This document shows positions 16,174-20,171 of a DNA stretch of 20,171 bases, one piece after another (the first letter of the stretch is position 1; each line of letters opens with the position of its first letter). Below the pieces are notes generated by a model. That model saw only the letters and a program-made list of their open reading frames with translations, was not told where the DNA came from and searched no databases. The DNA comes from JAETTH01 sp964455975 (lineage in GTDB: Bacteria; Bacillota; Clostridia; TANB77; CAG-508). The stretch lies in assembly GCA_964455975.1 (NCBI GenBank), contig CAYVYP010000026.1, positions 1 to 20,171 on the forward strand, given 5' to 3'. Made by a program: the position numbers and the translations under genes.

Positions 16174-16202
16174 ATTATATTACTTTTATAGGCAAAAATC
16201 AA
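16174..16202 (-). promoter_or_regulatory. Promoter of rnc
   Basis: On the minus strand: TTGATT (-35, 16202-16197), a 17-nt spacer, then TATAAT (-10, 16179-16174). It starts within the T tail of the acpP terminator. Confidence 0.78.
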
Positions 16203-16262
16203 CAAAAAAGAAAGGTTTTATGAAGTAAACCATATTTAGTTTACTTCAATAAAGCCTTTCTT
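16202..16262 (-). terminator. Terminator after acpP
   Basis: A long two-part hairpin: outer stem AAGAAAGG / CCTTTCTT (16208-16215, 16255-16262) and inner stem GAAGTAAAC / GTTTACTTC, followed on the minus strand by a T run (TTTTTTGTTG counting the stem edge). It begins 16 nt after the acpP stop. Confidence 0.88.
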
Positions 16263-16278
16263 AATTTTTTATTACATT

Positions 16279-16518
16279 TTATACATGTTCTTTTATGTAT
16301 TCAACAACATCATTTACTGTAACTATTTTTTCAGCATCAGCATCTGGAATTTCCATATCAAATTCTTCTTCTAATGCCATTATTAATTCAACTATATCTA
16401 GAGAATCTGCTCCTAAATCATCTATAAAAGATGCTTCAGTTGTTACTGCTGTTTCTGCAACTCCTAATTGCTCTACTATTATTGATTTTACTTTATCAAA
16501 TATTTCTTCTGAATTCAT
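16279..16518 (-). CDS. acpP: Acyl carrier protein
   Basis: Carries growing fatty acyl chains on a phosphopantetheine arm. The 79-residue, strongly acidic protein has the attachment motif GADSLDIVEL with Ser39, plus IDDLGADS and EFDMEIPDADAEKI typical of the family. GGAGGAG lies 10 nt before the ATG. plsX is upstream on the same strand; the pair acts in fatty acid and phospholipid synthesis. A promoter candidate lies in the 142-nt gap between them, so it may be expressed both with plsX and separately. Confidence 0.97.
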   Translation of the reverse strand: MNSEEIFDKVKSIIVEQLGVAETAVTTEASFIDDLGADSLDIVELIMALEEEFDMEIPDADAEKIVTVNDVVEYIKEHV

Positions 16519-16595
16519 TTTTATTTAACTCCTCCCTATTTTTTAGTTTATAATATAAAATTATTAACATTTTGAATTAACATTCTATTTATTAA

Positions 16596-16624
16596 ACAAT
16601 AATATATGTTTAGTAAATTGTCAA
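16596..16624 (-). promoter_or_regulatory. Possible acpP promoter in the plsX-acpP gap
   Basis: On the minus strand: a perfect TTGACA (16624-16619), a 17-nt spacer, then TATTGT (16601-16596), a 4/6 match to the -10 box. An extra promoter for acpP would fit its usual high expression. Confidence 0.5.
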
Positions 16625-16660
16625 TACTTATTATTAATATTTTCTAATATTTTACAATTA

Positions 16661-17686
16661 TTATTTTGTAGTTTTTTCAAATTCTTCTATCATTTTATCT
16701 ACTGCTTTATTTTTAACAAATTGTTCTGCCTGTTTAATAGTAAATTCAAATAACTTTTCATCACTACTTCCATGTGCTTTTACTACTGGTTTTTTTACTC
16801 CTAAAAATAGTGCTCCACCATATTCTTTATAATCCATTGTTTTTGCAAACCTATTAATTGCTGGCATACATGGAATTGCTCCTAATATTGATAAAAAATT
16901 CTTTTTCAAACTATCAGATAATGATCTTTTTACTAATTTTCCAAGTCCTTCTACTGCTTTTAAAAATACATTTCCTGTAAATCCATCTGTTACAATTGCA
17001 TCTACTTTACCTGAAAAAGCATCTCTTCCTTCAACGTTTCCAATAAAGTTAACTCCTAATTCTTCAGATTTATCTTTTAATAATTGATAACTTTCTTTTG
17101 TAAGTTCATTTCCCTTTATTTCCTCTGTACCAATATTTAAAAGTCCTATAGCTGGTTTTTCAATGCCTAATGTATTATGAAGGTATATTGTTCCCATTTG
17201 TGCAAATTGAAGCAAATTTATAGGCTTACAATTCGTATTTGAACCACAATCAATAAGAAGTAATCTACTTTTATATGATGGCAATATTCCAGCTAATGCA
17301 GGTCTATCTATTCCTTTAATTCTGCCTACTAATAATGTTGCTCCTGTTAATAATGCTCCAGAATTTCCAGCTGAAATAAATACATCACCTTTTCCTTCTT
17401 TTAGCATGTTAAATCCAACAACCATAGAAGAATCCTTCTTATGCTTTATTGCCATAGTAGGAATGTCTACCATTTCTATAGTTTGCGTTGCATTTTGTAT
17501 TTTTAATCTTGGTGATATTTCTTTTATATCATCTTTTCCATATAATTCTTTTATTCTATTTTTTATAACTTCTTCTTTTCCAATAAGAATTACATCTGCA
17601 TCTACTTGATTTATAGCAGCTACTGCACCTTTTATATTAGCATCTGGAGCTTTATCTCCACCCATTGCATCTAAAAGTATTATCAT
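16661..17686 (-). CDS. plsX: Phosphate acyltransferase PlsX
   Basis: Converts acyl-ACP and phosphate to acyl-phosphate, the acyl donor for PlsY in phosphatidic acid synthesis; a peripheral membrane enzyme. The 341-residue protein matches family length and shows the opening ILLDAMGGDKAPD, MVVGFNMLKEGKGDVFISAGNSGALL, LLIDCGSNTNC, LLNIGTEEIKGNE, FIGNVEGRD and IVTDGFTGNV. The ATG at 17686 has AGAGGG about 9 nt upstream. It has its own promoter after the rplL terminator and leads into acpP. rpmF, often found before plsX, is absent. Confidence 0.97.
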   Translation of the reverse strand: MIILLDAMGGDKAPDANIKGAVAAINQVDADVILIGKEEVIKNRIKELYGKDDIKEISPRLKIQNATQTIEMVDIPTMAIKHKKDSSMVVGFNMLKEGKGDVFISAGNSGALLTGATLLVGRIKGIDRPALAGILPSYKSRLLLIDCGSNTNCKPINLLQFAQMGTIYLHNTLGIEKPAIGLLNIGTEEIKGNELTKESYQLLKDKSEELGVNFIGNVEGRDAFSGKVDAIVTDGFTGNVFLKAVEGLGKLVKRSLSDSLKKNFLSILGAIPCMPAINRFAKTMDYKEYGGALFLGVKKPVVKAHGSSDEKLFEFTIKQAEQFVKNKAVDKMIEEFEKTTK

Positions 17687-17737
17687 AATTTTAAGTCCCT
17701 CTTTCTGTTTGCTATTATATATATTTAAGATAGGACT

Positions 17738-17766
17738 ATTTTATTATTTAATTTTAAAAAAATCAA
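17738..17766 (-). promoter_or_regulatory. Promoter of plsX
   Basis: On the minus strand: TTGATT (-35, 17766-17761), a 17-nt spacer of A and T, then TAAAAT (-10, 17743-17738), about 50 nt before the plsX ATG. Confidence 0.75.
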
Positions 17767-17796
17767 GCATTTTGACCAGATAGTATTAAAATTTTC

Positions 17797-17823
17797 AATA
17801 AAAAAAGAGCCTTAGCTCTTTTT
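17797..17823 (-). terminator. Terminator after rplL
   Basis: A 9-bp stem (17802-17810 with 17815-17823; AAAAAGAGC on the plus strand) has a 4-nt loop, and on the minus strand the T run continues through the stem edge. It lies 18 nt after the rplL stop and closes the ribosomal protein cluster. Confidence 0.9.
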
Positions 17824-17840
17824 ATTTGATTTATATGAAA

Positions 17841-18203
17841 TTATGCAAGTTCAACAACTGCTCCAACTTCTATAAATTTAGCTTTTAATTCTTCAGCTTC
17901 TTCTTTAGCTACGTTTTCTTTAACTGTTTTTGGTGCTCCGTCAACTAAATCTTTAGCTTCTTTTAATCCTAATCCTGTAGCGTCTCTAACTACTTTGATT
18001 ACTTGGATTTTGTTTGCTCCTGCTTCTTTTAATACAACGTTAAAAGATGTTTTTTCTTCAGCTGCTGCTACTGCTCCAGCTGCTGGTGCTGCTACTGCTG
18101 CTGCAGATACTCCATATTTTTCTTCAATTCCTTTTACTAATTCTGATAATTCAACAACTGTTAAGCTGTCGATAGTTTCTAATAATTCATCTATTTTTGC
18201 CAT
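17841..18203 (-). CDS. rplL: Ribosomal protein L7/L12
   Basis: Stalk protein of the large subunit that recruits translation factors. The 120-residue protein has the N-terminal dimerisation helices, an Ala-rich hinge (about 34-48) and the C-terminal factor-binding domain (FNVVLKEAGANKIQVIKVVR, GLGLKEAKDLVDGAPK). AGGAGG lies 9 nt before the ATG. It lies 93 nt after rplJ. In most Firmicutes rpoB would follow; here a terminator does. Confidence 0.98.
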   Translation of the reverse strand: MAKIDELLETIDSLTVVELSELVKGIEEKYGVSAAAVAAPAAGAVAAAEEKTSFNVVLKEAGANKIQVIKVVRDATGLGLKEAKDLVDGAPKTVKENVAKEEAEELKAKFIEVGAVVELA

Positions 18204-18296
18204 TTTAAATTTCCTCCTATTAATTTTATTTTATTCGCGACAAAACGAATATTAATTTTTGTGATTTAAGCTCACTACACTAATTTTAATTGTAAA

Positions 18297-18794
18297 CTAT
18301 GCTTCTTTTTGAATACGAACTTGATCCAATGTAGCAGCAAGTTTTGTAATATTTCCAAGTAATGCACCTGCAAGTTGTGCAAGTAATTCTTGTCTTGATG
18401 GAAGTTTTGCTAATGTTATTATTTCATCTGCTGTCATTACTTTTCCGTCTACTATACCACCTTTAATTTTGTAATATTCATTTGTTTTTGTAAAATTATA
18501 TATTACTTTTGATGGTTCTAAATAATCCTCATTTCCTATAACAATCGCAGTTGGTCCAACTAGTAAATCATTTAATCCTGATTCACCATTTAACTCTAAT
18601 GCTCTTTTTATGATGTTATTTTTTATAACTTTATATTCTGAATTTGTTTTTCTTAAATTAGCTCTTAATTCTGTAACATCACTTACACTTATTCCTCTGT
18701 AATCTGTTAAAAGTATAACTTTTGCATCTTTTAATTTTGCTGATAAAGCTTTTACTTCTTCTTCTTTTTGTTCTAGTACGTTTTTGCTTGCCAT
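18297..18794 (-). CDS. rplJ: Ribosomal protein L10
   Basis: Base of the L7/L12 stalk and repressor of its own operon. The 165-residue protein shows the family sequences LLTDYRGISVSDVTELR, YKVIKNNIIKRAL and the C-terminal helix that binds L7/L12 dimers. AGGAGGTG lies 9 nt before the ATG. The 204-nt gap upstream holds an L10 leader and an attenuator. Confidence 0.97.
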   Translation of the reverse strand: MASKNVLEQKEEEVKALSAKLKDAKVILLTDYRGISVSDVTELRANLRKTNSEYKVIKNNIIKRALELNGESGLNDLLVGPTAIVIGNEDYLEPSKVIYNFTKTNEYYKIKGGIVDGKVMTADEIITLAKLPSRQELLAQLAGALLGNITKLAATLDQVRIQKEA

Positions 18795-18871
18795 TTATTA
18801 ATTCACCTCCTAAAATATTTTTAATTATGATTTTATATGATTTTAATAAAAAATTTTAAATTTTTTCTATT

Positions 18872-18923
18872 AAATAAAAACCAATTACTTAAATAACCAT
18901 TGAGATTATCTAAATAATTGGTT
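18872..18923 (-). terminator. Attenuator-type terminator in the rplJ leader
   Basis: On the minus strand AACCAATTA (18923-18915) pairs with TAATTGGTT (18887-18879), with further pairing inside, and is followed by TTTTATTTA. It lies just after the L10 leader and 78 nt before rplJ, fitting L10-controlled attenuation. Confidence 0.8.
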
Positions 18924-18924
18924 T

Positions 18925-18990
18925 TGCTCCGCTCATTTATATAACCTCGGTAGGACTTAAATGATGCCTACTTTCTTTGGCTATTTATAT
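18925..18990 (-). ncRNA. L10 leader (autoregulatory element bound by L10)
   Basis: On the minus strand AAGAAAGTAGGCATC is followed by AAGTCCTACCGAGGT; GTAGG pairs with CCTAC, and the CCTACCGAGG block is the hallmark of the L10-binding leader. It sits between rplA and rplJ, directly before an attenuator-type hairpin. Confidence 0.85.
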
Positions 18991-18998
18991 TTTATTTA

Positions 18999-19682
18999 TT
19001 ATTTTTGGTCAATATACATACTTGGTCCCATTGTAGTAGATATTGCAGTAGATTTAATATATTGTCCTTTAGCTGCTGCTGGTTTTGCTTTTATAATAGC
19101 TCCAATAACAGTTTCATAGTTTTCTACTAATTTTTCTGCTCCAAATGAAACTTTACCAAATCCAAGGTGAATAATATTAGTTTTATCTAATCTATATTCA
19201 ACTTTTCCTGATTTAATTTCAGCTATAGCTTTTTTAACATCCATTGTAACTGTTCCTGATTTAGGGTTTGGCATTAATCCTTTTGGTCCTAATACTTTAC
19301 CTAATCTACCAACAACACCCATCATATCTGGAGTTGCAACTATAACATCATAATCAAACCAATTCTCTTTTTCAATTTTTGGAATTAATTCTTCTGCTCC
19401 AACAAAATCTGCTCCAGCTTCTTCAGCTTCTTTAGCTTTATCACCTTTTGCAAATACTAAAACTTTTAAAGTTTTACCTGTACCATTTGGAAGTACTACT
19501 GTACCTCTAACTTGTTGGTCTGCGTGTTTTGAATCAACACCTAATTTTACGTGAAGCTCAACTGTTTCATCGAATTTAGCTTTTGGCATTTTTTCGATTA
19601 ATTCTATAGCTTCTTTTGCACTATATAGTTTTGATTTATCAACTAATTTAGCACTTTCTACATATCTTTTTCCTTTTTTCAT
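18999..19682 (-). CDS. rplA: Ribosomal protein L1
   Basis: Large-subunit protein of the L1 stalk, near the tRNA exit site. The 227-residue protein opens with KKGKRYVESAKLVDKSK and contains the family sequences VRGTVVLPNGTGK, GRLGKVLGPKGLMPNPKSGT and VEYRLDKTNIIHLGFGK. GGAGG precedes the ATG by about 7 nt. It follows rplK by 52 nt on the same strand. Confidence 0.98.
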   Translation of the reverse strand: MKKGKRYVESAKLVDKSKLYSAKEAIELIEKMPKAKFDETVELHVKLGVDSKHADQQVRGTVVLPNGTGKTLKVLVFAKGDKAKEAEEAGADFVGAEELIPKIEKENWFDYDVIVATPDMMGVVGRLGKVLGPKGLMPNPKSGTVTMDVKKAIAEIKSGKVEYRLDKTNIIHLGFGKVSFGAEKLVENYETVIGAIIKAKPAAAKGQYIKSTAISTTMGPSMYIDQK

Positions 19683-19734
19683 TTTTTCCTCCTTTGGTAT
19701 TAACGAGATTTAATCTCTCCCAATATTTTAAATT

Positions 19735-20163
19735 TTATTCTTCTACAGTAACACCCATAGATCTTGCAGTACCTTTTACCATACTCATTGCTGTTTCTAC
19801 TGATGCTGCATTTAAATCAGGCATTTTTTGTTCTGCAATTTCTTTTACTTGAGCCATTGTTAATTTTGCTACTTTATCTTTATTAGGTTTACCTGAACCT
19901 TTTTCAATTTTAGCAGCTTTTTTTATTAATACAGCTACTGGTGGTACTTTTGTTATAAATTCAAATGATTTATCTTTATAAACTGTTATAACAACTGGAA
20001 TTATCATTCCTGGTTGATTTGCAGTTTTATCATTAAATTCTTTAACAAATTGCATAATGTTTACACCACTTGATCCTAATGCTGGTCCTACTGGTGGAGC
20101 TGGTGTAGCTTTTCCTGCTGGTATTTGTAATTTTATAATATTACTAATTTCTTTTTCTGCCAT
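19735..20163 (-). CDS. rplK: Ribosomal protein L11
   Basis: Large-subunit protein of the GTPase-associated centre; also needed for RelA activation where RelA is present. Complete at 142 residues: the N-terminal domain has the proline-rich KATPAPPVGPALGSSGVNIM, and the C-terminal rRNA-binding domain ends KGTARSMGV. The ATG at 20163 lies 8 nt from the window end, where GGAAAA is visible just upstream. First gene seen of rplKAJL; upstream secE/nusG would be expected outside the window. Confidence 0.98.
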   Translation of the reverse strand: MAEKEISNIIKLQIPAGKATPAPPVGPALGSSGVNIMQFVKEFNDKTANQPGMIIPVVITVYKDKSFEFITKVPPVAVLIKKAAKIEKGSGKPNKDKVAKLTMAQVKEIAEQKMPDLNAASVETAMSMVKGTARSMGVTVEE

Positions 20164-20171
20164 TATTTTCC

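Noticed and set aside
16295..16528. Plus-strand open frame over acpP
   Set aside because: Antisense shadow of a certain gene; Ser/Ile-rich sequence with no family resemblance.
17700..17745. FapR-type operator before plsX
   Set aside because: The sequence around ATAGTCCTATCTTAA only loosely resembles the known FapR site; too few matches to call.
1..20171. tRNA, rRNA, CRISPR, transposase or insertion sequence
   Set aside because: No T-loop-like GTTCGAATC signature, no spaced direct repeats and no transposase-like proteins were seen on either strand.

Overview
The window is very AT-rich and reads like the chromosome of a low-GC Firmicute, most likely an uncultured gut-type member of the Clostridia. 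This rests on strong AGGAGG-type ribosome binding sites, the rplKAJL cluster with an L10 leader, AddB rather than RecB/C, PlsX, and a clostridial prepilin-like sequence (GITLVALVVTIIVLLILAG). The taxon is an inference. Only the first two genes (1-3522) lie on the plus strand; everything else is on the minus strand.

Layout in window order: the 3' part of leuS (leucyl-tRNA synthetase), carrying a Nudix domain inside its editing domain; an unrecognised gene with an HExxH metallopeptidase motif; then a minus-strand operon, read right to left, of addB, pgeF, an LD-carboxypeptidase and a GltD-like flavoprotein, which meets the plus gene at a shared bidirectional terminator. Upstream of addB is a toxin-antitoxin stretch: a ParE/RelE-type pair, an OGG1-type DNA glycosylase and an AbiE-type pair with a clear promoter and operator. 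Beyond it are a prepilin-like remnant without a normal start codon, a yitT gene, an Elp3-like radical SAM gene, rnc, plsX-acpP, and the rplK-rplA-rplJ-rplL cluster with its L10 leader. rpoB does not follow rplL.

The main result is a decoding anomaly. Three genes (addB, yitT twice, rnc) are each split between reading frames. At all four break points the zero frame meets a CGG codon, and the protein family continues exactly if the ribosome skips the C and reads the overlapping GGA as glycine (+1). Reading every gene by eye, I found exactly four in-frame CGG codons in the window, and all four are these break points. CGT and CGA are used normally for arginine, and C|GGA across a codon boundary is read normally elsewhere. 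This suggests that CGG is unassigned or starved in this organism and acts as a +1 frameshift signal (or that CGGA is read as a four-base glycine codon), rather than four independent pseudogene mutations or sequencing errors.

Functionally the window is mostly housekeeping: translation (leuS, rplKAJL, rnc), lipid synthesis (plsX, acpP), wall recycling or editing (pgeF, LD-carboxypeptidase) and DNA repair (addB, ogg). Two toxin-antitoxin modules flank the glycosylase gene. No tRNA, rRNA, CRISPR array, transposase or insertion sequence was seen.
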